From CAYZXK01 sp964482395 (lineage in GTDB: Bacteria; Planctomycetota; Phycisphaerae; UBA1845; Fen-1342), in the NCBI GenBank assembly GCA_964482395.1, contig CAYZXK010000090.1, forward strand, positions 1 to 14,585: a stretch of 14,585 nt of DNA, in the 5' to 3' direction. Under the pieces are notes generated by a model. It was not told the DNA's origin. It saw only the letters and a program-made list of their open reading frames with translations, and made no database searches. Below are positions 1 through 6,088 of the stretch, one piece after another; within the stretch, counting starts at the first letter, position 1; each line of letters starts with the position of its first letter. The position numbers and the translations under genes are program-made.

Positions 1-13
1 GATCACGGCCGGG

Positions 14-1201
14 CTAAGCCTGAAGGCTGTCCAGGAAGGACTCCAGGGTAGGGAAGCGCTGCATGCGTTCCAGGAGGGTGAGCATCTGCTTGGCGGGCGG
101 CAGGTCGTGGAGTTGTCGGCGGAGCATGTAGACCTTCTCCAGTACTTTGGGCGGCAGCAGTTTCTCTTCCTTGCGGGTGCCGGACTGGTGGAGATTCATG
201 GCCGGCCAGATGCGCAGGTTGGCCAGTTCGCGGCTCAGGACCAGCTCCATGTTTCCGGTTCCCTTGAACTCCTGAAATATGAACTCGTCGGCCCGGCTGC
301 CGGTGTCGACCAGGGCGCTGGCGATAATGGTGAGCGAGCCGCCGCCCTCCACCTTGCGCGCCGAGCCGAAAATCTGTTTCGGCTCCTGGAGGGCCTTGAT
401 GTCCAGTCCGCCGGTCATGGTCCGCCCGCTACTGCCGACGTAGTTGTTGAACGCCCGGGCCAGACGGGTGATGGAGTCGAGCAGGATGACGATATTGCGA
501 CCCAGTTCCACCAGCCGCCGGGCGCGTTCGATGACCAGCCGGGCGACTCGAATGTGCGATTGTACGTCCTGGTCGTTGCTGGAGGCGATGACTTCGCCGC
601 GGACGTTGCGGCGCATCTCGGTCACTTCTTCCGGCCGCTCGTCCACCAGCAGCACGATCATGTAGACATCCGGGTGGTTGGCCGCGATCCCGTGGGCCAT
701 CTGCTGGAGCAGGATGGTTTTGCCGGTTCGCGGTGGAGCCACGATCAAGCCTCGCTGGCCCCGGCCGATGGGCGTGAACAGATCGACCACCCGCATGGTG
801 AGCGGTCCGCCCGGGGTGTCGAACCGCAGCAGCTCCTGCGGATCGACCGCGGTGGTTTCCTGCCAGGGGGTGGGCGGAAACCAATCCTGGGCGGGTATGC
901 CCTCGATGGATTCGATGCGGGAGAGCTTGAACCGTCGGTTGCCCTTATTGTCGACCCGCGCGGCCGGACCGGCCAGCAGCTCGCCGCCCCGCAGCTTGAA
1001 CCTCCGAACCGCGTCGACCGACACGTACGGGTCATCCGGATGGACGACCAGGTGCCGCTTGAGGGACCGCAAGAAGCCGGCTCCCTGGGCGTCGAGTTCC
1101 AGAACGCCCTCGGCCAGAGCCGAATCGGATGAGGGTGATGTTCGCACGGCGGCTTTGCCGCCGGTCGGCCGCGGCGGGTCGTGGTTGGCACGGTTTGGCA
1201 T
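14..1201 (-). CDS. rho: Transcription termination factor Rho
   Basis: Rho is a hexameric ATP-driven RNA helicase that terminates transcription of untranslated RNA. The 395-residue protein shows the RNA-binding OB (cold-shock-like) domain at about residues 31-80 (GFLR, DDPYVS, RRFKLR), a Walker A APPRTGKT at 155-162, VDERPEEVTEM at 186-196, a Walker B VILLDSITRLARAF near 238-251, the TGGLDIKAL loop at 263-271 and SGTRKEEKL at 340-348. The ATG at 1201 has AGGA six bases upstream. The open frame continues upstream to 2044, but that part is low-complexity and not Rho-like. The OB domain starts only about 30 residues in, so the helical Rho_N subdomain seen in E. coli (419 aa) seems missing. Walker A reads PPRTGKT where E. 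coli has PPKAGKT. It is transcribed alone, divergent from the 1529 gene. Function is seen directly in the motifs and is nearly certain. Confidence 0.97.
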   Translation of the reverse strand: MPNRANHDPPRPTGGKAAVRTSPSSDSALAEGVLELDAQGAGFLRSLKRHLVVHPDDPYVSVDAVRRFKLRGGELLAGPAARVDNKGNRRFKLSRIESIEGIPAQDWFPPTPWQETTAVDPQELLRFDTPGGPLTMRVVDLFTPIGRGQRGLIVAPPRTGKTILLQQMAHGIAANHPDVYMIVLLVDERPEEVTEMRRNVRGEVIASSNDQDVQSHIRVARLVIERARRLVELGRNIVILLDSITRLARAFNNYVGSSGRTMTGGLDIKALQEPKQIFGSARKVEGGGSLTIIASALVDTGSRADEFIFQEFKGTGNMELVLSRELANLRIWPAMNLHQSGTRKEEKLLPPKVLEKVYMLRRQLHDLPPAKQMLTLLERMQRFPTLESFLDSLQA

Positions 1202-1359
1202 TAATGATCCTGTAAGAGCCAGTAGCGCACGCGCGGCAGCTTCTTGGTGACCACCGGGACCGAGGTCGCCTCCACGTGGTTCGAGCGACGAGTGTGCCCG
1301 TACCCCCATTGACGAGCGGACCACGCCGCGAACTAGATAACGCTCGCTGCCGTCAGTGG

Positions 1360-1388
1360 AGTATAGGGCGTCCGGCTGCCGCCGACAA
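1360..1388 (-). promoter_or_regulatory. Predicted sigma-70-type promoter for rho
   Basis: On the minus strand, TTGTCG (1388-1383) and TATACT (1365-1360) are separated by 17 bases, matching the -35/-10 consensus at 4/6 and 5/6 positions. Transcription would start near 1353, giving a leader of about 150 bases before the rho ATG at 1201. Confidence 0.55.
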
Positions 1389-1420
1389 CCCGGCTGGCGA
1401 TTACACTCGCTCACGCCCGC

Positions 1421-1461
1421 TGGGGGGCGGACGGGCCCGCGCGGCGCGGATTGGGGGGCGG
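1421..1461 (+). repeat. Direct repeat of a G-rich decamer between two divergent promoters
   Basis: TGGGGGGCGG occurs at 1421-1430 and again at 1452-1461, 31 bases apart (about three helical turns), each copy followed closely by a further GGG. The pair lies between the predicted rho promoter and the predicted promoter of the 1529 gene. It could be a regulator-binding pair or a G-rich structural element, or be chance in GC-rich DNA. Confidence 0.4.
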
Positions 1462-1470
1462 TGGCCGGGC

Positions 1471-1501
1471 TTGCCCGAAGGTTCGATATACGGGTTATAA
1501 T
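1471..1501 (+). promoter_or_regulatory. Predicted promoter for the 1529 gene
   Basis: A perfect TATAAT lies at 1496-1501, with TTGCCC at 1471-1476 (4/6 to TTGACA) and a long 19-base spacer. Transcription would start near 1508, leaving a leader of about 20 bases that contains the purine-rich GGCGAGAAG ahead of the ATG at 1529. The -10 box is strong; the -35 box is less certain. Confidence 0.6.
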
Positions 1502-1528
1502 AAGCTTGATAGCCGGCGAGAAGTGGAT

Positions 1529-2122
1529 ATGAAGCTGCCAGTTTTGGGCCAGCCGCAGCGGTACCGGGGTCTGTACGTGTTCGACTTCGGGGAGTGGACC
1601 GCAGTCGGGTACACGGCGGAGGAAATCGCCATCCTTCTGGAAAGCGAGGCCTATCGGGCCGGGAAGGTGTACAAGATCGTGCGTGCCCGTCCGGACGGTT
1701 ATATGGAACTGCGCGGCATATCTGCCGAGCGGTTTCAGCTTGAGAGCGGCATGTTCTTCAACCGCAACGACTTGGACGCGGCCCGGGCCGACTTCGAGGG
1801 CCTGCGTCGGCTGGGCCAGACCCAGCCTCCGCCGTGCAGAGCTTTCATTCACCTGGCCGACCGCGGGGTACATCCGGGCGTGTTTCGCTACGTTACGGCC
1901 CTGGTGTATCCGGCCGAATATGACGACGAGGTGGGGCAGTGGCTGGCTGAGGCTGGGTACCAAGGCGGTGACGTGGCCGAGGGCGGCATCAGCCACGTGA
2001 CCAATTACTACGATCAAGCCAAAGTCATCCTCGAACGGGAGCAACTATGCGGCCAGTCGGCGATCCCATCCCGCAGTGCGGCCGAGGTATTCAGCAGCGT
2101 CCGCCGGGCGGTGCAACGCTGA
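1529..2122 (+). CDS. Hypothetical protein, 197 aa
   Basis: I do not recognise this protein. It is 197 residues, soluble, with no signal peptide, membrane segment or known catalytic motif. The N-terminal part (YRGLYVFDFGEW, then a helix AEEIAILLESEAY) looks folded, and an aromatic-rich stretch near the C-terminus (GISHVTNYYDQAKVIL) is distinctive. Codon-position bias fits a real gene. The ATG at 1529 follows a purine-rich GGCGAGAAG and a consensus -10 box. The frame opens upstream at 1451, but that extension would precede the predicted transcript start. An in-frame GTG at 1523 is a possible alternative start. The gene heads a plus-strand set with the small 2047 gene, which overlaps its 3' end, and plsY. 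This may be a lineage-restricted family; no function is proposed. Confidence 0.8.
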   Translation: MKLPVLGQPQRYRGLYVFDFGEWTAVGYTAEEIAILLESEAYRAGKVYKIVRARPDGYMELRGISAERFQLESGMFFNRNDLDAARADFEGLRRLGQTQPPPCRAFIHLADRGVHPGVFRYVTALVYPAEYDDEVGQWLAEAGYQGGDVAEGGISHVTNYYDQAKVILEREQLCGQSAIPSRSAAEVFSSVRRAVQR

Positions 2123-2346
2123 CCCCCCGCGTCCCGCCCAGGCCGCGGCTGTTGGGTCGGCTGTGGCTATCACTGACCTGGCTGGCGGCTCGCCGCCGAC
2201 CGGTTCTGCGACCCGAAGACTGGCAACGCCAGGATTACCGTCGTCAGACCCGTGGAATGGGCCTGCGGATGACGGAATGGCTTCGCGACCGGCTGCGACC
2301 GTCCTGGCTGCGAATTCGACGGCCCGACCAGGCTGACCAAGCCTGA
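2047..2346 (+). CDS. Small hypothetical protein, 99 aa
   Basis: This small arginine- and tryptophan-rich protein is of unknown function. The second half reads like a conserved segment, with RPEDWQRQDY followed by MGLRMTEWLRDRLRPSWLRIRR split around a basic amphipathic stretch. The first 25 residues, which overlap the end of the 1529 gene in another frame, look less constrained. Nevertheless the ATG at 2047 has a good GGGAG five bases upstream, inside the 1529 gene. That would make a 76-base overlap and allow translational coupling. A downstream non-ATG start (for example TTG or CTG codons around 2150-2175) is an alternative. It sits 38 bases before plsY on the same strand. Being real is likely but not certain. 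Confidence 0.55.
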   Translation: MRPVGDPIPQCGRGIQQRPPGGATLTPRVPPRPRLLGRLWLSLTWLAARRRPVLRPEDWQRQDYRRQTRGMGLRMTEWLRDRLRPSWLRIRRPDQADQA

Positions 2347-2384
2347 AAGGTGAGCGCCCGACTCAGGCTGGCAAAGAGGCACGA

Positions 2385-3047
2385 TTGATCGCCGTCTTGT
2401 GGATAATCGGGGCCTACCTGCTGGGGGCCATCCCATTCGGGCTGCTGATCGGCCGCGCTCACGGCGTGGACATCCGCACTCAGGGCAGCCACAACATCGG
2501 GGCCACCAACGTCGGCCGGGTGGTCGGTCGGCCCTGGGGCTACCTGTGCCTGCTGCTGGACATCGCCAAGGGGCTGGTCCCGACGCTCTGCGCCTCGTTG
2601 CTGCTGCCCGGCCCCGCCAGCGACTCCTACCGCCAACTGACCGTGCTGTTGGTGGCCATCGCCGCTGTTCTGGGGCACGTTTTTCCGGTCTATTTGGGGT
2701 TCCGCGGCGGCAAGGGGGTCGCCACCACGGTCGGCGTAGCCTTGGGCATCTGGCCCGACTTCACGGTCGCGATGGCCGCGGCACTGCTGGCCTATGCTCT
2801 GGTGCGGTTTGCCACCGGCCTGGTTTCGGCCGGCTCGCTGACCCTGGCGGTCGTGTTCCCCGCGGCGTTGTTCGTTTACTTGAAGGCCACCGGCGCGGTG
2901 CTGGCCGAGCATTGGCCGTTTCAGGCGGCCGCGGCCCTGCTGGGGCTGCTCATCATCGTGCGGCACCGGGATAACATCCGCCGACTGCTGGCCGGCCGCG
3001 AGACGGGGTTGGACGGCAGGGGGGCGGGCAGCGGCACGCGGCCCTGA
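2385..3047 (+). CDS. plsY: Glycerol-3-phosphate acyltransferase PlsY
   Basis: PlsY is the integral-membrane enzyme that transfers an acyl group from acyl-phosphate to sn-glycerol-3-phosphate, making lysophosphatidic acid, the first step of phospholipid synthesis. The 220-residue protein has the family hallmarks: AYLLGAIPFG at 10-19, the phosphate/acyl-binding GSHNIGATNVGR at 34-45 and GHVFPVYLGFRGGKGVAT split across 97-114, with hydrophobic segments between them and at about 131-160 and 170-195. Length is typical. The start codon is TTG, supported by AAAGAGG with a five-base spacer (2373-2379). The C-terminus has a short glycine/arginine-rich tail. The gene ends five bases from the stop of the convergent ABC ATPase gene. 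Identity is secure. Confidence 0.96.
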   Translation: MIAVLWIIGAYLLGAIPFGLLIGRAHGVDIRTQGSHNIGATNVGRVVGRPWGYLCLLLDIAKGLVPTLCASLLLPGPASDSYRQLTVLLVAIAAVLGHVFPVYLGFRGGKGVATTVGVALGIWPDFTVAMAAALLAYALVRFATGLVSAGSLTLAVVFPAALFVYLKATGAVLAEHWPFQAAAALLGLLIIVRHRDNIRRLLAGRETGLDGRGAGSGTRP

Positions 3048-3052
3048 GCCGT

Positions 3053-3868
3053 TCAGCCTGAAGTCCACCAGCTTGGGAGGACCAGCCGGACATCATGCTG
3101 GGGCGTGCTGAGCACTTCGAACCGCGCCCCGTAGAGGTTTTCCAGGGTTGTCGGATTCAGCAAGCGGTCGCATTGGCCGTCGGCGACGATCCGTCCCGCT
3201 CGCAAGGCGATGACCCGTCCGCCCAGCGCGGCCGGCAACTGGAGGTCATGGCTGACCACCAGCAGGCCGCGTCCGCCGGCTATCCATTGACGCAGGATCC
3301 GAACCAGCTCGATCTGGTAGGCGGGGTCCAGCGCGGTGTTGGGCTCGTCCAAGAAGAGCATTTGCGGGTCCTGAGCGATCGCGGCAGCCAGGAGCGTCTT
3401 GCGTCTTTCGCCGCCGCTGACGGTGTCCAGCCGTCGTTCCGCCAGGCGGGTCAAACCGCAGCGTTCCAGGGCACCTCGCACCGCCGCCCGATCGACGTCC
3501 GAGAATCGGCCCAGAAATCCGGTGTGCGGGAAGCGTCCCCCGGCGACCACCTCCCCCACGCGGAAAGTCGGCAGGTATTCCAGGTGCTGCGGCACATAGG
3601 CGGCCAGTCGGGCGCGGCTGCGGGCCGAAAGCCGCTGGATCGGCTCCAGGTTGACCAGCACCGTGCCCCGGCTGGGTGGAAGCAGCCCCAGCATGGTCAG
3701 CATCAGCGTGGTCTTGCCGGCCCCGTTGGGACCGACCAGGCAGACGCATTCGTCGGCCCGCAGGTTCAGGTCGATTCCCGAAAGCACCGGCCGGCCGCTG
3801 CGGACCACGGTGACCGCAGCACAGCTCAGGTTCCAGCGGCTGTCCGGCTTCATCGCCAGCTCACCCAT
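3053..3868 (-). CDS. ABC transporter ATPase, BtuD/FecE (cobalamin/ferric-chelate) type
   Basis: This is the cytoplasmic ATPase that would power uptake of a metal chelate or cobalamin. The 271 residues contain Walker A GPNGAGKT (46-53), Q-loop YVPQ (Gln94), signature VSGGER (150-155), Walker B LFLDEP (171-176), D-loop ALDP and H-loop His207 in VSHD. The YVPQ Q-loop, the GRFPH segment and single-domain layout are characteristic of the FecE/BtuD/ZnuC group. The start at 3868 overlaps the binding-protein gene by eight bases. The second ATG at 3853, with GGTGAG six bases upstream and seven bases past that stop codon, is an equally good alternative. The gene ends a run of overlapping minus-strand genes. 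The matching FecD/BtuC permease is absent from the window. Substrate is inferred from the neighbouring binding protein. Confidence 0.9.
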   Translation of the reverse strand: MGELAMKPDSRWNLSCAAVTVVRSGRPVLSGIDLNLRADECVCLVGPNGAGKTTLMLTMLGLLPPSRGTVLVNLEPIQRLSARSRARLAAYVPQHLEYLPTFRVGEVVAGGRFPHTGFLGRFSDVDRAAVRGALERCGLTRLAERRLDTVSGGERRKTLLAAAIAQDPQMLFLDEPNTALDPAYQIELVRILRQWIAGGRGLLVVSHDLQLPAALGGRVIALRAGRIVADGQCDRLLNPTTLENLYGARFEVLSTPQHDVRLVLPSWWTSG

Positions 3869-4820
3869 CTTGATCCGGGCTTATTGTGCGACACAAGGCT
3901 TCGAAGGTTTGCGCGATCCGCGGCCCCAGCAAGAAGTGCTGCGGGCCGACCAGCACATGCACGCGGCCGGCGGCGACCGCCCTCAGCGGCCCGACCTTCG
4001 ACCAGACCCGTCGGGCGTCCGCGTCGCCATTCGGCCGGCTGGCCCCGTCGGCGCTCAGCTCAATGATCACGTCCGGGTCCGAGTCGAGTACGAACTCCAG
4101 ACTGACCGGGGCGAAGGCCCGGCCGCCGGCCGGGACCACATTCACATGCCCGGCCCGGCGCAGCAGATCGTCATAGAACGAGCCCGGACCGGCCGCGTCG
4201 GCCTGCCGCGGCGGATCGGATAGCGGCCCGGTCAGCAGCAGTACGCGGACCCGGGGGGTCCCAGCAAACCGGGCTGCCACCGCGTCTAGGTCGGCTCGAA
4301 TCAGCTCGACCAGTCGACGGGCGGTCTGGACCCTTCCGACCAGTGCCCCGGTTTGCTCGATTGCCAGGAACAGATCGGCCAGCGAAGTATCCGGCAGCGA
4401 CTCCAGACGCACTCCCAGGCCGGCCAACCGCTGACGGATGGCCCGGCTCGAACCGGACACCAAGACCAGGTCGGGTCGGATCTCCAGCAGAACCTCGGTA
4501 TTCAGGTCGTTGAGGGCTCCGATCGACGGCACGGCTTCCACCGACGGCGGATACTTGCAGTACCGCGTCCGGCCGACCAAACAGTCCCGCAGTCCCAGCG
4601 CGCAGCAGATCTCGGTCACATTCGGAGCAGCGCTGAGCAGGCGCGGGCAGGCCGCATCTTGTTCCGACTCCGCCAGCGGCGGGTTTCGCACCCAGTCGGT
4701 CAATGAGGTTTCGGCGGTCTGCGCAACGGGCGTCGAACCGGACGGCGCGGCCGTCGGCGGGGCCCGGGTGCAGCCGGCCAGCAAGATCGGCAGCAGTCCC
4801 AGGCTCGCCAGGCGGTTCAT
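3861..4820 (-). CDS. BtuF/FecB-type substrate-binding lipoprotein
   Basis: This is a periplasmic helical-backbone binding protein for cobalamin or an iron chelate, anchored as a lipoprotein. Residues 1-17 form a lipoprotein signal ending LLAGC (Cys17). A proline/threonine-rich linker follows, then the type III binding fold: RLLSAAPNVTEICCALGL, TRYCKYPPSVEAVPSIGALNDLNTE split over consecutive segments, and RPDLVLVSG. The TxYCxYP pattern is common in the cobalamin-binding branch. The C-terminal lobe includes SLEFVLDSDPDVIIEL. Its 319 residues are usual for the family. The ATG at 4820 overlaps the upstream lipoprotein gene's stop as ATGA, with GGAAAG six bases before it; the longer frame to 4943 lies inside that gene and is rejected. 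Its ATPase partner follows with an eight-base overlap, and no permease is present. The ligand (B12 versus siderophore) cannot be settled. Confidence 0.88.
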   Translation of the reverse strand: MNRLASLGLLPILLAGCTRAPPTAAPSGSTPVAQTAETSLTDWVRNPPLAESEQDAACPRLLSAAPNVTEICCALGLRDCLVGRTRYCKYPPSVEAVPSIGALNDLNTEVLLEIRPDLVLVSGSSRAIRQRLAGLGVRLESLPDTSLADLFLAIEQTGALVGRVQTARRLVELIRADLDAVAARFAGTPRVRVLLLTGPLSDPPRQADAAGPGSFYDDLLRRAGHVNVVPAGGRAFAPVSLEFVLDSDPDVIIELSADGASRPNGDADARRVWSKVGPLRAVAAGRVHVLVGPQHFLLGPRIAQTFEALCRTISPDQDG

Positions 4821-5338
4821 CGCGGGCTTTCCGGCAGGCCGGGCGGCATGCGTTTGGCGATCAGGGCCGCGATCAGCGTGGACTGAACCTGGTTGCTCCA
4901 GGACGCTTCCTGGCCGAAGATGTCGAACACCAGGCCCCCCCATTGGAACATCACGCCCAGCTCGGTCCAGCAGCCCAGCTCGCCGTAGTCCAGCGGCTGG
5001 CTTTCCAACGGCCGGAATCGCTCGAAGGCCCGGCGGGCCGCCTCAGACGACTCGAATGCCAGGCAGCGGACTTTCATCCATCGCTGCGGGTCGCTTTCGT
5101 GCCGATAGACGGCCAGCCACACGCTGGTGGGGTTGAACTCCCGCCACTGATCGGCCTCCTCGCCGAAGGCCTCCGCAGCCTGCTCGAACGTACCGGTCCA
5201 GACCTCGTTTTCCAGAATCCACGGGGAAGCGACGGCACCCGGCGGAAAGACCTCCTGCAATGTCCGACCGGTCGTGGCACAGCCCGCGCACGCCAGCAGG
5301 GTCACCAGGCCGACCGTTGCACCCCGGTCGCCGGTCAT
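4817..5338 (-). CDS. Putative lipoprotein of unknown function, 173 aa
   Basis: I do not recognise a family for this protein. It begins with a short hydrophobic segment ending LLACAGC; Cys20 (or Cys17) is a plausible lipidation site, so it is probably exported and membrane-anchored. The mature part is acidic and aromatic, with WTGTFEQAAEAFGEEADQW, a strand-like SVWLAVYRHE, the helix SSEAARRAFERFRP and a C-terminal GGLVFDIFGQEASW. This alternation of strands and a residue-counting helix vaguely recalls DUF6599-like domains, which is only an impression. It is joined by ATGA overlaps to the MBL hydrolase upstream and the BtuF-type protein downstream, so it is likely co-translated with them. A GGGGAG lies eight bases before its ATG. 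The arrangement suggests an accessory cell-envelope role. Confidence 0.8.
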   Translation of the reverse strand: MTGDRGATVGLVTLLACAGCATTGRTLQEVFPPGAVASPWILENEVWTGTFEQAAEAFGEEADQWREFNPTSVWLAVYRHESDPQRWMKVRCLAFESSEAARRAFERFRPLESQPLDYGELGCWTELGVMFQWGGLVFDIFGQEASWSNQVQSTLIAALIAKRMPPGLPESPR

Positions 5339-6003
5339 TCCAACGGCTCCCCATGCAGGAAAGGATTGCTCTGGCGTTCGCGCCCGATGGTTGTGGTCGG
5401 GCCGTGGCCGGAATACACCACCGTCCGATCGGGAAGAGTAAGTAGCTGGGTTCGGATGTTGGACAGTAGTCGCTGTCCGGAGCTGCCCGGGAAATCGTAT
5501 CGGCCGATCCCGCCGGCGAAGAGCGCGTCGCCGGTGAATACCACCGCCGCCTCCGGGCAGTAGTAGGCCAGGCCCCCGGGCGAGTGTCCGCCCACGTCCA
5601 GCACTTGCCAGGTCAACGGCCCCAGCGTGAGCGACTCCCCCGGTATCAGCAGCTTGTCGGCCGACCCGACCACGATCTTGAATCCGAAGGGAGCCGACAG
5701 GTTGGCCGCGGCGCTTCCCAGCATGTGCTGCTCCTGGAGCGGGGCGTATAGTTGCAGGCCGGGAAATCTCTGGCGCAGCTCCTCGACGCCGGCGATGTGA
5801 TCGGCGTGACAGTGCGTCAGCAGGATCGCCTGCGGGCTAAGCTCGCGTTTTCGCACCACCGCGGCGATCTGCTCGGCCTGCGGCGGCAGACCCGGATCGA
5901 TGATCCAGGCCGCCGGTTGATCCGCCGCCCACAGCAGGTACGCGTTCTCCTCGAAGTTGGGCTCGATCAGAATCTCGACGCTCAGCAAACCGTGGTTTCT
6001 CAT
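5335..6003 (-). CDS. MBL-fold metal hydrolase, glyoxalase II-like (YcbL type)
   Basis: This is a metallo-beta-lactamase-fold hydrolase of the glyoxalase II-like group, probably a thioesterase acting on small thioesters in the cytoplasm. The 222 residues show the metal-binding THCHADH (63-69; His64, His66, Asp68, His69), His140 in VGGHSPG, the bridging Asp159 in FTGDALFAGGIGRYD and His200 in YSGHGPTTTIGRE. It lacks the C-terminal substrate domain of true glyoxalase II, which favours a YcbL-type enzyme. No signal peptide is seen. The ATG at 6003 lacks a Shine-Dalgarno sequence but lies six bases after a TACAAT box, as in leaderless transcripts. The gene overlaps the next lipoprotein gene by ATGA. 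The 85-base gap before it separates it from the binding-protein gene, so it may start its own transcription unit. Exact substrate unknown. Confidence 0.92.
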   Translation of the reverse strand: MRNHGLLSVEILIEPNFEENAYLLWAADQPAAWIIDPGLPPQAEQIAAVVRKRELSPQAILLTHCHADHIAGVEELRQRFPGLQLYAPLQEQHMLGSAAANLSAPFGFKIVVGSADKLLIPGESLTLGPLTWQVLDVGGHSPGGLAYYCPEAAVVFTGDALFAGGIGRYDFPGSSGQRLLSNIRTQLLTLPDRTVVYSGHGPTTTIGRERQSNPFLHGEPLE

Positions 6004-6009
6004 GCGGGC

Positions 6010-6015
6010 ATTGTA
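6010..6015 (-). promoter_or_regulatory. Candidate -10 box for leaderless start of the MBL gene
   Basis: Minus-strand TACAAT (5/6 to TATAAT) ends six bases before the ATG at 6003, so transcription would begin at or next to the start codon. The MBL gene has no ribosome-binding site, which fits. No good -35 box is seen at the expected distance (TCGATT at a 17-base spacer is a weak match). Confidence 0.4.
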
Positions 6016-6088
6016 GGCCCGACCGGACGGGTAATCGAACCAGCGGGCGGATCCGCGACCCTCGAGGCCCGGTTGGCTCCCCGGCGGG

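Larger units (their letters stand above)
1202..1528. other. Divergent intergenic region between rho and the 1529 gene
   Basis: This 327-base gap holds no convincing gene. Reading frames that cross it are arginine/proline-rich and lack ribosome sites. It contains a minus-strand promoter for rho (1360-1388), a plus-strand promoter for the 1529 gene (1471-1501) and, between them, two copies of a G-rich decamer. The inferred rho transcript would have an untranslated leader of about 150 bases, a common situation for rho, whose leader is an autoregulation site in several bacteria. No specific leader structure was demonstrated here. Confidence 0.7.

Noticed and set aside
107..1132. 341-codon plus-strand frame antisense to rho
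   Set aside because: It is a mirror frame of a highly conserved gene in GC-rich DNA, with low-complexity translation and no ribosome site.
1202..2044. Long N-terminal extension of the rho reading frame
   Set aside because: It overlaps the opposite-strand gene at 1529, is arginine/proline-rich junk in translation, precedes the predicted promoter, and the ATG at 1201 has a good ribosome site.
3050..3062. TTCAG-C-CTGAA inverted repeat at the plsY/ABC convergent end
   Set aside because: Only five pairs, overlapping the ATPase gene's 3' end and without a T-run; too weak to call a terminator.
2244..3068. 274-codon minus-strand frame antisense to plsY
   Set aside because: Gln/Gly/Arg-rich shadow of a membrane-protein gene whose motifs are clear on the plus strand.
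4821..4943. Upstream extension of the BtuF-type protein
   Set aside because: It lies inside the lipoprotein gene and would bury the lipoprotein signal; the ATGA-coupled ATG at 4820 is clearly better.
6026..6050. tRNA-like GGTTCGATTACC on the minus strand in the gap before the MBL gene
   Set aside because: It recalls a T-loop, but the five-base stem does not pair and no acceptor, D or anticodon arms are present.
6045..6056. GCGGATCCGC palindrome in the same gap
   Set aside because: A ten-base palindrome is expected often in DNA this GC-rich, and it has no link to a promoter or repeat copy.
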